Source: Mus musculus
Taxonomy: Eukaryota > Chordata > Mammalia > Rodentia > Muridae
DNA: 64,000 nucleotides
Reading direction: 5' to 3'
Assembly (NCBI RefSeq): GCF_000001635.26
Contig: NC_000067.6
Coordinates: 23,396,511 to 23,460,510, forward strand
The position numbers were made by a program, and so were the translations under genes. Positions 1 to 11,802 of this stretch are shown in pieces (the first letter of the stretch is position 1; each line of letters starts with the position of its first letter). The notes beneath the pieces were generated by a model. That model saw only the letters and a list, made by a program, of their open reading frames with translations. It was not told where the DNA came from and ran no database searches.

Positions 1-166
1 TGATTGGATGAATCTCAGAAGAGACTTTTAACATTGTTGAAACTGCTATAGACTATGAGGACTTTGAAAATTGGAGTAAATGCATTTTGCATTATGCTAT
101 GTTTAAGTATGCCCTCTCATAGACTCATGTGTTTGAACAAGTCTATGAGGGCAAGGGAGTGGAATG
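1..166. other. probable internal part of the adjoining LTR-type repeat
   Basis: This edge sequence joins the LTR-like repeat that begins at 167 and resembles text I associate with the upstream part of that family. The LTR's two flanks show no short direct repeat, which fits a 3' LTR still attached to internal sequence. No coding frame is seen. The assignment is an inference. Confidence 0.35.
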
Positions 167-488
167 TGATGGTTTGTATATTCTTGGGCCAGGGAGTGGC
201 ACCATTTGGAGGTGTGACCTGGTTGGAGTAGGTGTGTCACTGTGGGTGTGGGCATAAGATCCTCACCCTAGTTGCCTGGAAGTCAGTCTTCCACTAGCAG
301 CCTTTGGATAGAAATGTAGAACTCTCAGCTCTGCTTGTGCCATGCCTGCCTGGATACTGCCATGCTCCCACCTTGATGATAATGGACTGAACCTCTGAAC
401 CTGTAAGCCAGCCTCAATTAAATGTTGTTTTTATAAGACTTACCTTGGCCATGGTGTCTGTTCACAGCAGTAAAACCCTAACTAAGAC
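167..488 (+). mobile_element. LTR-like rodent repeat (class III/MaLR-type candidate), copy 1
   Basis: The block begins TGTGATGGTTTG and ends CTAACTAAGACA, so it has TG...CA ends. It carries an ATTAAA-like polyadenylation signal near 417. A closely similar copy lies at 16080-16424, and antisense pieces lie at 5722-5862 and 52859-53240. The 16-kb copy has a 5-bp direct repeat around it, which suggests a class III (ERVL/MaLR) LTR. The exact family name is uncertain. Confidence 0.7.
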
Positions 489-1811
489 AATTAGGAAGCA
501 CAAAGTGTGACATGGCTCAATCTGATCATAGATACATCAGCCACACCTGCCAAATAAAGTCAATGTATTGTTTTTATTTGAGAATAAATAAGAAAATACC
601 CTGTCATTTTCTCTTTCTTCCCAGAAATTGCATGAATTCCAAGTTATGGCCAGCCTTTCCATTCACAGAATACTACATTTGTGAATAATTTTTCTCCATA
701 TTTTGGTATTTATAAAAAATATAAAAATTTAATTGTAGTAATCTAAATAAAATAATTCTCAATAAAGTGTTTTCAAGGTTCTATTTTAATAAGTAAAAAT
801 GTCACTTCCAGCTGTTTAGAGTAGAGACCAATCAGTCTTCAGTGTCTATGTTGCAAATACAGAGGAAAGTTTCACGAGTATTTGCTCATGATTAACATGA
901 AACGTACTCAGGTTGAAAACAAACCCGAATTAATTCATTAGAAAAAGTTGTTCCAAACATATTAACAATACTTGTGAAAACATTTGTATCCCAGACTACT
1001 TACCCACATAAATGCTCTGGCTGTTATTCTGGGTTGGACAGAGGCAGAAACAAAAACAACTGGTTTGCAAGGTCCTATATATAGTTCCTTTTCAGGGAAG
1101 TCCTCGGGCTCTTGTCTTGGCACCCACCACTCTTTTGCACTGCCAATTTATCCTTTATTATGATCACACCCTTGGATGAGATAGAGACAGAGGAAGACAG
1201 TGTGATCCTCAGACCAAGTTTTGAAAGCAGTTCACTTGGCCAGAAGCTCCTATTGCCACTGCACTATTTTTAACTTCCACTTACCCCAAACTACCAACGA
1301 CAGGTATCTGTGTGCTTCCTCTTCATTACGTGTTTCCTCCAGTGCTGTCTGAATTCCACTTCTCTATCGCCCTCCTGAAACTGCTCCAAGTCATTGAATG
1401 AGCTTCAGTGTTTCTATAACATGTCAGTCTTCTTGCTAAATATATCACTTCCATGACTGAATTTGCCTTTGTGCCTGGTGCCCGCCATTTTCAGAAAGTC
1501 ACACAGCCATTTCCCCATCTCCCCAATCCCCCAACTCCCTTAAGGGGTTCATCTTATTGTGGTATCAATTTGAAAATACCAGATCTCTTCCATGATGGCT
1601 GCCATTTGGTACCTTCACCTTCATCCTCTAAGGAGGTTCTACAATTAACAAGAACATCTGGAGATGGATCTTTTTATTTTCATACTTCAGAAGATGTGCT
1701 ACATTCAGTACTTTCTCTAGCAAATCAAAGACAGGTTTTTCAAGTGAAAATTAGGGCTGTAACTCTTCTGAGAAAATGCCCAGCACTGGTGTGGTATGGT
1801 GGTGGTATGGT
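489..1811. other. AT-rich sequence without recognised genes
   Basis: I see no gene, splice-supported exon or recognisable repeat here. A 149-codon open frame that starts at 1453 runs into the (GT)n array at 1812 and is taken as chance. Short T- and A-rich stretches are ordinary for mouse intergenic DNA. Confidence 0.6.
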
Positions 1812-1855
<44 letters not shown>

Positions 1856-1870
1856 CATGTGCCTGTGCAT
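1812..1870 (+). repeat. (GT)n microsatellite with imperfect GT/GCAT tail
   Basis: Uninterrupted GT dinucleotides run from about 1812 to 1849, then decay into GTATGTGTGCATGTGC-type variants. The open frames across it on both strands (poly Val-Cys or Thr-His) are simple-repeat artefacts. Confidence 0.95.
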
Positions 1871-2821
1871 GTGTGCACTTGCACTGTATGTACAGGCTTT
1901 GATGGCGACATTTCACTTGCACAGGCTTCGTTAGTGCTTTGCAGTGGATACACACTGCCAATTGAGACAATAGTCACATTGCACATAGTATACATCATCA
2001 CTGAATGCATTCTAACATGACAACCATAGTCCACTTATTAAGTACATGTGTTTGCATTTCTGACTTTAAGACCACCTTACTTCCTATACCTTTCTCCAAT
2101 GTCCCTGCCATCTCAGAGTCTCAGTATGACTCTTTTTTTTTTAAATGTATGTTGGCCCTCAGGTGAAGTGCTGAGATCCATGATGCCTGGACCATAATTT
2201 GGTCAAACTGGCTATCTTAGGCTACCCATGATCTTTCTCCCTACTGAAGTCATGGACACCCTCAACCCCCTTCTCATTCTCTTAGTTCTTTTCTTTAAAA
2301 CCTTGTAACTGCCCTAAATGAGTTCTAATTTGTTCCTTATAGAGAAAAATCTTCAGAGTTGGGTTTCATTTAAGGTAGGAGTACTTTTCCTATGTTCTTT
2401 ATGTGAAATGCCGCACGCTACTTTATAGCTTTGACATACAAAATTCAGCTACTCACTTCCTGGGCTTTCCTAGTAGTACTTCCACGGTCTCTCAGGTTTC
2501 CCATATGGTTCAGCCCCCTCTATTTCTTCTTGTCTTCATCAGATAACACAGTCAGCTCCTTCCTTAATACATATCAATGTAAAATATTTTCTTATTTCCT
2601 ACCCGACGCTTGCATTGTTTCCATTTTAAAATGGGAGATTGGTTTTTCTGACATGCCTTTATCACTCACTCTGACCTTTCAACACCTGGGAATGCCAAGT
2701 GCTTGCATTGCTCAGAAAAATCTAAATATAAAGTTCATCCTGGAACCAGGGGTTAGTTTATTAGTAAGCTAGACATGCACTTTACCAATGTGTCCGCAGT
2801 TGTATTTAACCTTTTTACGTT
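1871..2821. other. no recognised feature
   Basis: Ordinary AT-rich sequence with a short poly-T at 2132-2142. A 113-codon open frame at 2431-2772 has no flanking splice or family evidence and is not called. Confidence 0.55.
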
Positions 2822-2991
2822 GGAGATATGAAATGTCTCCCTCCAAAAGTTGGTGTATTAAAAGCTCGTATCTCTCTTGAGGTGCCAAGGGATCATGAGG
2901 GTGCTCATTGCATTAATGGAGACCCCGAAACTTTCCCTCCTTTAAAGTTCTTTCTCTCAAGTGTTTGGTAATGGTGACGAAAAGCTGACAA
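2822..2991 (+). mobile_element. fragment of an old MLT1/MaLR-type LTR (candidate)
   Basis: The left part (GATATGAAATGTCTCCCTCC) and the right part (GACGAAAAGCTGACA) resemble the two ends of a MaLR LTR of the MLT1 type, with the middle largely missing. A longer relative is at 21670-22039. The match is from memory and diverged. Confidence 0.5.
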
Positions 2992-3452
2992 CCAGAAAGG
3001 CAGAGAAATAAAATCATAATACATGTCAGTGAACAGGGCAGCTTCCTTTGCACTTTCCAGTCCTCAAAGTCCACCAATAGAAGAGACTAAGAAGGTGAAG
3101 ACATTCACCCAACCAATACTGCTCAGGAATAAAGGAGAGCATACTACTGACACAGTAATAACAAGGGTGGGACTCAAAAGCAGTGTACTGACTGAAGGAG
3201 GTCAGTCTTAAAATGCCTCAGCCTCCACGGCACCTACATCCTCTTCCAGGAAAGGAAAGTGAAAGCAAGAGAGAACAGAGCACATTTGGGGCTTAGGAAA
3301 GGTAGGGGAGGGTAACCAGCAAGAAACCATGCTACTAAGGCAGGCCTGGTGAAAATGAAACTCATGTATCCTGGTTATAACAGTGCTTACATGAATCTGT
3401 GGATTTTATACAAAAAAGGGTACATTATATTAACTCAAGAAAAATATGGTGT
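2992..3452. other. no recognised feature
   Basis: A purine-rich stretch with no coding or repeat assignment. It ends at the long T-tracts that precede the B1 at 3514. Confidence 0.5.
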
Positions 3453-3635
3453 GTGGTTGTTTTTTTTTTTGTTTTTTTGTTTTTGTTTTTTTTTTTGGTC
3501 TGCTTGTTTCATTTTTTTTTTTTTTTTTTAAAGACAGGGTCTTTCTATGTAGCCCAGGCAGTCCCTAAACCTGCAGCTATTCTGCCTTGGTGTACCTAGA
3601 CCTGATATCAGAGGCATGAGCCACCATGCCTAGCT
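3453..3635 (-). mobile_element. B1 SINE (diverged), antisense, with expanded T-tracts
   Basis: Long T runs (3460-3530) are the reverse complement of the A-tail. They are followed by AAAGACAGGGTCTTTCTATG and end in GCCACCATGCCTAGCTG, the reverse complement of the 7SL-derived B1 head. The body is diverged and shortened in the middle. Confidence 0.85.
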
Positions 3636-3780
3636 GAAAAAAAAAAATGAATAGAGATAAAAACAATAGAGATCAGACCAGAGACATCTTTATAGTTAGA
3701 TTGCTTGTACTGTTTTGGTAACCAAAGCAACCATGAAATTAGTATGTGTGAACATATTTAATAAAACGTTATACAAGTTA

Positions 3781-3953
3781 TGGGCAGTGGTGGCACATAC
3801 CTTTAATCCTAGCCCTTGGGAGGCAGAGGCAAGTGGAGCTGTGAGTTTGAGGCCATACTGGTTAACAGAGTGATTTCCAGGACAACTAGGGCTACACAGA
3901 AAAATCCTGTCTTGAAAAAACAAAACAAAACAAAACCAACCAACCAACCAACC
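3781..3953 (+). mobile_element. B1 SINE, sense, with (AAAAC)n and (AACC)n tail
   Basis: It starts GGGCAGTGGTGGCACATACC, includes the typical GGGAGGCAGAGGCAAG block, and ends in CTTGAAAAAACAAAAC. The A-rich tail has turned into short AAAAC and AACC tandem repeats. Confidence 0.93.
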
Positions 3954-4410
3954 TGTTGGTATCAGGAAGTAGACCCTGATGGTGAAAGTCTGCTACACCC
4001 CAAAATTGGTGACACCCTAACAGCAGGAAGCAGTTTAAGAGACAAGATACCTCTATTCCCTTTTCACCATCGGCTTCCCCCTCCCCACTTTTTTTCACCT
4101 CTTTATGATAAGAAAAAAGGGAGGAATGTTGGTATCAGCAGCATCACTCACAATGGACAGGGACCCAAGCATGTATAGCCAGGGCAATCAATTGCCATAC
4201 ATTCCCAGAATCAACTTGGTTCACCTCCCACCTTCACCTGAGAATGGTTACATCAATAAAAGGCAAACCCTTCTCACCTCTGCTCTCTCTCTGTTTCCCC
4301 TTTGTTTTTGTCGCCACCTCTGCCCTCTTCCCCCACAATAAACTTCCCACGTGGTACTGTATTGGCCTGGTGTTGTCTGTCCAGAAATGAGTCACGCTTC
4401 TCACACAACA
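3954..4410 (+). mobile_element. 3' end of a small ERVK-like element: truncated internal part, polypurine tract and LTR
   Basis: The LTR at 4127-4410 begins TGTTGGTATCAG and ends CACACAACA (TGTTG...CAACA). It holds AATAAA at 4337-4342. Directly before it, 4111-4126 is a purine run (AGAAAAAAGGGAGGAA) at the position expected of a polypurine tract, so this is a 3' LTR and not a solo LTR. The 12-mer TGTTGGTATCAG also occurs at 3954-3965, perhaps marking the left end of a nearly deleted provirus. No viral reading frame survives. The family name is not certain. Confidence 0.7.
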
Positions 4411-5313
4411 TAACCAACTAAATAAGCAAATTAAAGGTGATATTGTCTACTTTAAAAAGAGAATTTTCTTTGCAAAAATAGCATATGACTGGGTGTTTGG
4501 TAAGCTATACAAAGCTCAGTATAGTTAGATAAACATTTTTGTGTGTCTACTAATAAACAACAAATTATATTTATAATATGAGTCAAAGAAAACTTTTAGG
4601 TAATAAAACAATGCTATTTACCATGGCTGTATTATAATATCTGTAAGTTAATGATTAATAATGACATTTATCACATTAATTGGCTTAAAATACAATGCTA
4701 ATGATACCTGAGGACATATCATGGCGGAGAAAGGTCAGCAGAGGGTTTCCATGGATCTGCTAGCAAGACTTCACAACACTGATATTTGAATGCATTGCAA
4801 ATACTCAGGCACTAACTTCTAATTCACCCTTGAGTCTCAAACTATTAGATATTGGGACTTTCCATGAAAAATCAATATGCCTCTTATATTTATATGTCCA
4901 AATTGCCTTGTTCTCTATAGGGTTTTTATTTTATTGAATGAATCTACTGCAACAAAACCAAACTTATGCACAATTGCTTGGATCTGTAACTTATCTTGTA
5001 GACATCCACAGCAAAGGTTTTGTGGCCAGCTGAATGACTGTTAGAAAGGGATTGGATACTGAGGCCTCTGACCTAATCAATAGATTAATCTTTTCCAGGA
5101 CTTATAATACCACTAAAACTTAATGTCAATATAGTGGCTAACATGCTTTAAGCCAATGAAACTTCACACAATATTCCTGTACTAAATTAGAAAGAAACCT
5201 GTTTCTTCAGGATAGCCCTTAAACCTACAACCAACTCTGTCAGCTATATCTAACTTTGACAGTCAGCTATTAAAAGCGCAAGAGGATGCCAAAATATGGC
5301 AGGGGTGAGCTGA

Positions 5314-5314
<1 letters not shown>
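4411..5314. other. AT-rich sequence, no gene seen
   Basis: Nothing coding is supported. A short piece near 5045-5110 resembles the middle of a MaLR LTR, but weakly. Confidence 0.55.

Positions 5315-5364
<50 letters not shown>
5315..5364 (+). repeat. (TG)n microsatellite
   Basis: About 25 uninterrupted TG dinucleotides. Confidence 0.97.
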
Positions 5365-5365
<1 letters not shown>

Positions 5366-5721
5366 TTAAATTATTTTATTACTACAAAACAACAAAATTC
5401 TAATGAGATTTTGAGAGAATATCGACGTTTGCCAAATCTATAAATTAAGGAGTGAGAGGCACCTACAGCATAAGAAAGATGAACTTAGCCAGACACAGCC
5501 CTGATAGAAAGGACTTGGGTAGAAGAGTCAATGGATTACTAGAAGTTGAATGTGAGATGACTGGCAAACACATAGCCCTGGGAAACTTAAGGTGTAGGGA
5601 AGTGCACAGGAGTAGGCGTGCACAGAAAGACCTCAGTAACCACCTCTACCGAAGGGAAATCCTGAACCAGGACCTTTCTTCTCCATCTATCATTTGGAAC
5701 AAAAACCCACATCTATATGGG
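5365..5721. other. no recognised feature
   Basis: A 97-codon open frame at 5452-5745 runs into the antisense LTR fragment at 5722 and shows no recognisable domain. It is not called as a gene. Confidence 0.5.
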
Positions 5722-5862
5722 TGTCTCAGGCTTTCATCACTGTGAACAGACACCATGATCAAGGCAACTCTTATAAAGGGCAACATTTAACTGGGACTGG
5801 CTTATAGTTTCATAGGTGTAGTGCATTATCATCATGGCAGAAAGCATGGCAGCATGCAGGAA
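5722..5862 (-). mobile_element. LTR-like rodent repeat, antisense fragment (copy 3 of the 167-488 family)
   Basis: Begins TGTCTCAGGC and includes CACTGTGAACAGACACCATG and CATTATCATCATGGCAG, the reverse complement of the right part of the repeats at 167-488 and 16080-16424. It breaks off at an AATA microsatellite. Confidence 0.75.
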
Positions 5863-5867
5863 GATAA

Positions 5868-5899
<32 letters not shown>

Positions 5900-5908
5900 A
5901 AATAAAAT
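5863..5908 (+). repeat. (AATA)n microsatellite
   Basis: Tandem ATAA/AATA units immediately after the truncated LTR-like repeat. Confidence 0.93.
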
Positions 5909-6400
5909 TTAAAAAGATTGAATACCAGTCAATGGTAATTAACCAAACTGAAAAACAAAGAGGAGAAAAGATTGAAACCCTTTTAGGTGTTTTTACCCAA
6001 AAGATCTCAGACCATGCTGATAGAAAATCCTACACGTGAATGTCTATCCTATCTCTATTCAGCATACAGCCCAGGTGTTTTTCAATTGAGAGCAGATAAA
6101 ACCCCGGTGTAGTCAACCAATCGAATACTAGTAACCATTAAAAAAATGAGTGAGTGCTACTTGCAACTGCACTAGTGAATTCCAAATATACTTTGCTGAA
6201 TGATTGCACCCAGACTCAAAGGCAATGGTATTGGTCTATTTATACAAAGTTGAAAAGAAGCAGACAACTGTTTAGACATAGTGGGAGTGGCTCTCTGCAA
6301 AAGTGCAAAACACAAAGTACATTGAGATGACAGGACCATTCTGTGCCATGACTGTGATGGTAGGTACAGAACTCTAAGCTTTTGTCAAATCCTGAAGAAT
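5909..6400. other. unique-looking sequence before the L1 insertion
   Basis: No gene or repeat is recognised. It ends at the left target-site copy of the L1 (6401-6412). Confidence 0.5.
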
Positions 6401-6886
6401 GAAAGACTATGAAGGGTTCCGGTTTGTGCCAGCCCCATACCACCTTGGGCACAAACGGACGGTCCCACGGTCCCCAGAGGGCTCTCCACTCAGTAGGCGC
6501 CCTAGCACACCCAGGATCTTAGGATCACTGAGGAGAGTCAGCCTCCAGAGAGGCCTCTGACTCCGGGATTCAGGTGAGAGCACCATCTTGTACCCTGGGT
6601 CTCTCAGAGACCAATCCACGCAGGAGAGCACGTGGGCCACAGAAGCAACAGAGTTTCATGGTCAGGATCCCTTCGGGCCTTCATCTTCAGACAGGAGGCA
6701 GATCTGAGCTCCAGACCTCTGTGCACCTTCCCTGCAACAGGAGAGCTTGCCTGCAGAGAGTGTTCTGATCACTGGGACTCAGGAGAGAGTTGGACTCCCA
6801 GGAGTGCTGACAGAGGCTAATAGAATCACAGGAGTAACAAGCTCCAGCCAGAGACAGCTAGAACATCTGACACCAGAGATTACCAT

Positions 6887-7975
6887 ATGGCAAAAGGCAA
6901 ACATAAGAATCTTACTAACAGAAACCAAGACCACTCAGCAGCATCAGAACCCAGTATGCCCACCACAGTGAGTCCTGGATACCCCAACACAGCTGAAAAA
7001 CAAGATTCGGAATTAAAATCATATCTCATGATGCTGGAAGAGGATTTTAAGAAGGGCATTAATAAATCACTCAAAGAAATACAGGAGAACACTGTTAAAA
7101 AGGCAGAAGACATTAAAGAGAAAGCACAAAAATCCCTTAAAGAATTACAGCAAAACTCAACCAAACAGGTGATGGAATTTTAAAAAAACATCCAAGATCT
7201 AAAAATGGAAGTAGAAACAATAAAGAAAACCCAAAGGGAGACAACTCTGGAGATAGAAATCCTAGGAAAGAAATCAGGAAACAGATGCAAGCATCAGCAA
7301 CAGAATACAAGAGATGGAAGAGAGAATCACAGGTTCAGAAGATTCCATAGAAAACATGGACACAACAATCAAAGAAAATGCAAACTGCAAAAAAGATCCT
7401 AATTCAAAACATCCCGGAAATCCAGGACACAATGAGAAGACCAAACCTAAGGATAATAGGTATAGATGAAAATGAATATTTTCAACTTAAAGGACCAGTA
7501 AATATCTTCAACAAAATTATAGAAGAAAACTTCCCTAACCAAAAGAAAGAGATGCCCATGAACATACAAGAAGCTTACAGAACTCCAAATAAACTGGACC
7601 AGAAAAGAAATTCCTCCCGACACATAATAATCAAAACAATTAAGTGCACTAAGTAAAGATAGAATATTAAAAGCATTAAGGGAAAAAGGTCAAGTAACAT
7701 ATAAAGGCAGACCTATTAGAATAACACCAGACTTCTCACCAGAGACTATGAAAGCCAGAAGATTCCGACAGATGTTATACAGACCCTAAGAGAACACAAA
7801 TGCCATCCAAGGCTACTACACCCAGCAAAATTCTCAATTACCATAGATGGAGAAACCAAAGTATTCCATGACAAAACCAAATTCACACAATATCTTTCCA
7901 TGAATCTAGCCCTTCAAAGGATAATAAAGAGAAAATTCCAACACAAGAAGGAAAACTAAGCTTGAGGAAAAGCAA
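6887..7975 (+). pseudogene. L1 ORF1 (RNA-binding chaperone), degenerate
   Basis: ORF1 encodes the trimeric coiled-coil RNA-binding protein of the L1 ribonucleoprotein. The frame starts with ATG at 6887 (MAKGKHKNLTNRNQ) and is stopped by TAA near 7183, inside the coiled-coil region (EDFKKGINKSLKEIQEN). Related sequence continues in other frames: 7205-7402, then 7378-7656, which holds RRPNLRIIGIDENE of the RNA-recognition region and EAYRTPNKLDQKRN near it. At least one stop and several frameshifts separate these pieces. The end near 7975 is set by similarity to the usual ORF1 length and the linker sequence. Confidence 0.88.
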
Positions 7976-8020
7976 GAAAGTAATCCTTCAACAAACCTAA
8001 AAGACAGCCACAAGAACAGA

Positions 8021-11000
8021 ATTCCAACTCTAACAACAAAAATAACAGGAAGCAACAATTACTTTTCCTTAATATCTATTAATATCAGTGGATTCAATTC
8101 CCCAATAAAAAGACATAGACTAACAGACTAGCTACACAAACAGGACCCAACATTTTGCTGCATATAGGAAACAACCCACCTCAGGGACAAAGACAGACAC
8201 TACCTCAGATAAAAGCCTGGAAAACAATTTTCCAAGCAAATGGCCTGAAGAAACAAGCTGGAGTAGCCATTCTAATATCTAATAAAATCGACTTCCATCC
8301 CAAAGTTATCAAAAAAGTCAAGGAGGGGCACTTCATACTCATCAAAGGTAAAATCCTCCAAGATGAACTCTCAATTCTGAATATCTATGCTCCAAATGCA
8401 AGGGCAGCCACATTCATTAAAGAAACTATAGTAAAGCTCAAAGAACACACTGCACCTCACACAATAATAGTGGGAGACTTCAACACACCACTTTCATCAA
8501 TGGACAGACTGTGGAAACAGAAACTAAACAGAGACACAGTGAAACTAACAGAAGTTATGAACCAAATGGATTTAACAGATATCTACAGAACATTTTATCC
8601 TAAAAAAAAAAAAGGATATACCTTCTTCTCCGCACCTCATTGTACCTTCTCCAAAATTGACCATATAATTGGTCACAAAACAGGCCTCAACAGATACAAA
8701 AATATTGAAATTATCCTATGCATCCTATCAGATCACCATGAACTAAGGCTGATCTTCAATAACAACATAAATAATGGAAAGCCAACATTCACGTGGAAAC
8801 TGAACAACACTCTTCTCAATGATAACTTGGTCAAGGAAGAAATGAAGAGATGAAAGACTTTTTAGAGATTAATGAAAATGAAGCTAAGCATTCCTAAGAG
8901 GAAAACTCATAGCTCTGAGTGCCTCCAAAAAGAAACTAGAGAGAGCATATACTAGCTGCTTGACAGCACACCTAAAAGCTCTAGAACAAAAGGAAGCAAA
9001 TTCACCTAAGAGGAGTAGAGGGCAGGAAATAATCAAATTTAGGGCTGAAAACAACCAAGTGGAAATAAAAGTAACTTTACAAAGAATCAACCAAACCAGG
9101 AGTTGGTTCTTTGAGAAAATCAAAGAAAAACAAGATAGATAAACCCCTAGCCAGACTAAGTAGAAGGCACATGGACAGTATCCTAATTAACAAAATCAGA
9201 AATGAAAAAGGAGACATAACAATAGCACCCGAGAACATCCAAAACATCATCAGATCCTACTACAAAAGCCTATACTCAATAAAATTGAAAAATGTGTTTG
9301 AAATGGACAATTTCCTAGACAGATACCAGGTACCAAGGTTACATTAGGATCAGATTAACAATCTAAACAGTCCCATATCCCCTAAAGAAATAGAAGCAGT
9401 CATTAATAGTCTCCCAGCCAAAAAAAGCCCAGGACCAGATGAGTTTAGTGCAGAGTTCTATCAGACCTTCAAAGAAGATCTAATTCCAGTTCTTCTCAAA
9501 CTATTCCACAAAATAGAAACACAAGGTACTCTACCCAATTCATTCTATGAAGCCACAATTACTCTGCTACCTAAACCACAGAAAGACCCAACAAAGATAG
9601 AGAACTTCAGACCAATTTCCCTTATGAATATCGATGCAAAAATACTCAATAAAATTCTCACTAACTGAATCTAAGAACACATCAAAATAATCATCCATCC
9701 TGATCAAGTACGTTTCATTCCAGGGATGCAGGGATGGTTTAATATACGGAAATCCACCAACATAATCCACTATATAAACAGACTCAAAGGCAAAAACCAC
9801 ATGATCATCATCTTGTTAGATGCTGAAAAAACATTTGACAAAATCCAACACCCATTCATGATAAAAGTCTTGGAATGATTAGGAAATCAAGGCCCATACC
9901 TAAACATAATAAAAGCAATATACAGCAAACCAGTAGCCAACATCAAACTAAATGGAGAGAAACTTGAAGTAATCCCACTAAAATCAGGGACTAGACAAGG
10001 CTGCGCACTTTCTCCCTACCTATTCAATATAGTACTTGAAGCCCTATCCAGAGCAATTAGACAGCAAAAGGAGACCAACGAGATAACAAATTGGAAAAGA
10101 AGTCAAAATATCACTATTTGCAGATGACATGATAGCATATTAAGTGATCCTAAAAATTCCACCAGAGAACTAAACCTGATAAACAGCTTCAATGAAGTAG
10201 CTGGATATAAAATTAACTCAAACAAATCAATGGCCTTTCTCTACACAAAGGATAAATATGCTGAGAAAAATTAGGGACACAACACCCTTCACAATAAGCA
10301 CAAGTAATATAAAATACCTTGGTGTGACTCTAAGTAAGGAAGTGAAAGATCTTTATGATAAGAACTTCAACTCTCTGAAGAAAGAAATTGAAGAAGATCT
10401 CAGAAGATGGAAAGATCTCCCATTCTCATGGATTGGCAGGATTAATATAGTAAAAATGGCTATCCTGCCAAAAGCCAATCTACATATTCAAGCAATCCTC
10501 ATCCAAATTCCAAATCAATTCTTCACTGAGTTAGAAAGGTCAATTTGCAAATTCATCTGGAATAATGAAAAAACCTAGGAGAGCAAAAACTATTCTCAAC
10601 AATAAAAGAACCTCTGGTGGAATTACCATACCTGACCTCAAGCTGTACTACAGAGCAATTGTGGTAAAAAAAAAAAAAAAAAAACCTGCATGGTACTGGT
10701 ACAGGGACAGACAGGTAGATCAAAGGAATAGAACTGAAGACCCAGAAATGAATCCACACACCTATGGTCACTTGATCTTTGACAAGGGAGCTAAAACCAT
10801 CCAGTGGAAAAATGACAGCATTTTCAACAAATGGTGCTGGCGCAACTGGCTGTTATCATGTAGAAGAATGTGAATTGATCCATTCTTATCTTTTTGTACA
10901 AAGCTCAAGTCTCAGTGGATCAAAGACCTTCACATAAAACCAGAGACACTGAAATTAATAGAGGAGAGTATGGGGAAAAGCCTTGAGGATTTGGGCACAG

Positions 11001-11802
11001 GGGTAAAATTCCTAAACAGAACAGCAATGGCTTGTGCTGTAAGATCAAGAATTGACAAATGGGACCTCATAAAATTGCAAAGCTTCTGTAAGGCAAAAGA
11101 CACTGTCAATAAGAAAAAAGGCCACCAACAGATTGGGAAAGGATTTTTACCAATCCTAAATCTGATAGGGGACTAATATCCAATATATACAAAGAGCTCA
11201 AGAAGCTGTACTCCAGAAATTCAAATAACCTTATTAAAAAATGACTGAGAAGCACCTGAAAAAATGTTCAACATCCTTAATCATGAGGGAAATGCAAATC
11301 AAAACAACCCTGAGATTCCACCTCACACCAGTCAGAATGGCTAAGATCAAAAATTCAGGTGATAGCAGATGCTAGCTAGGATGTGGTGAAAGAGGAACAC
11401 TCCTCCATTGCTGGTGGGATTGCAAACTGGTACAACCACTCTGGAAATCAGTCTGGCGGTTCCTCAGAAAATTGGACATAGTACTACCGGAGCATCTAGC
11501 AATACCACTCCTGCTCATATACCCAGAAAATGTTCCAAGTTGAAGTAAGGATATATGCTCCACTATGTTTATAGCAGCCTTATTTATAATACCCAGAAGC
11601 TGGAAAGAACCCAGATGTCCCTCAACAGAGGATACAGAAAATGTGGTACGTTTACATAATGGAGTACCACTCAGCTATTAAAAACAATAAATTTATGAAA
11701 GTCTTAGGCAAATGGATGGATCTGGAGGATATCATCCTGAGTGATGTAACCCAAGCACAAACGAACTCACATAATATGCAGTCACTAGTAAGTGGTCTTT
11801 AG
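8021..11802 (+). pseudogene. L1 ORF2 (endonuclease/reverse transcriptase), degenerate
   Basis: ORF2 normally encodes an APE-type endonuclease, a reverse transcriptase and a C-terminal Cys-rich segment of about 1280 residues. The first codon position reads ATT (8021), as in the other full-length copy here. The endonuclease part is open at 8155-8853, with VGDFNTPLSSMD and FSKIDHIIGHKTG visible. RT block residues follow in broken frames: KKSPGPDEF near 9423, FRPISLMNIDAKILNK near 9610, and the FADD catalytic motif near 10117-10128. The C-terminal end stops at TAG 11800-11802. Multiple stops and frameshifts show it is dead. Confidence 0.9.

Noticed and set aside
5452..5745. 97-codon plus-strand frame
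   Set aside because: It ends inside the antisense LTR fragment and has no domain or splice support.
8155..8853. 232-codon frame with endonuclease motifs as an independent gene
   Set aside because: It is the endonuclease part of a dead L1 ORF2.
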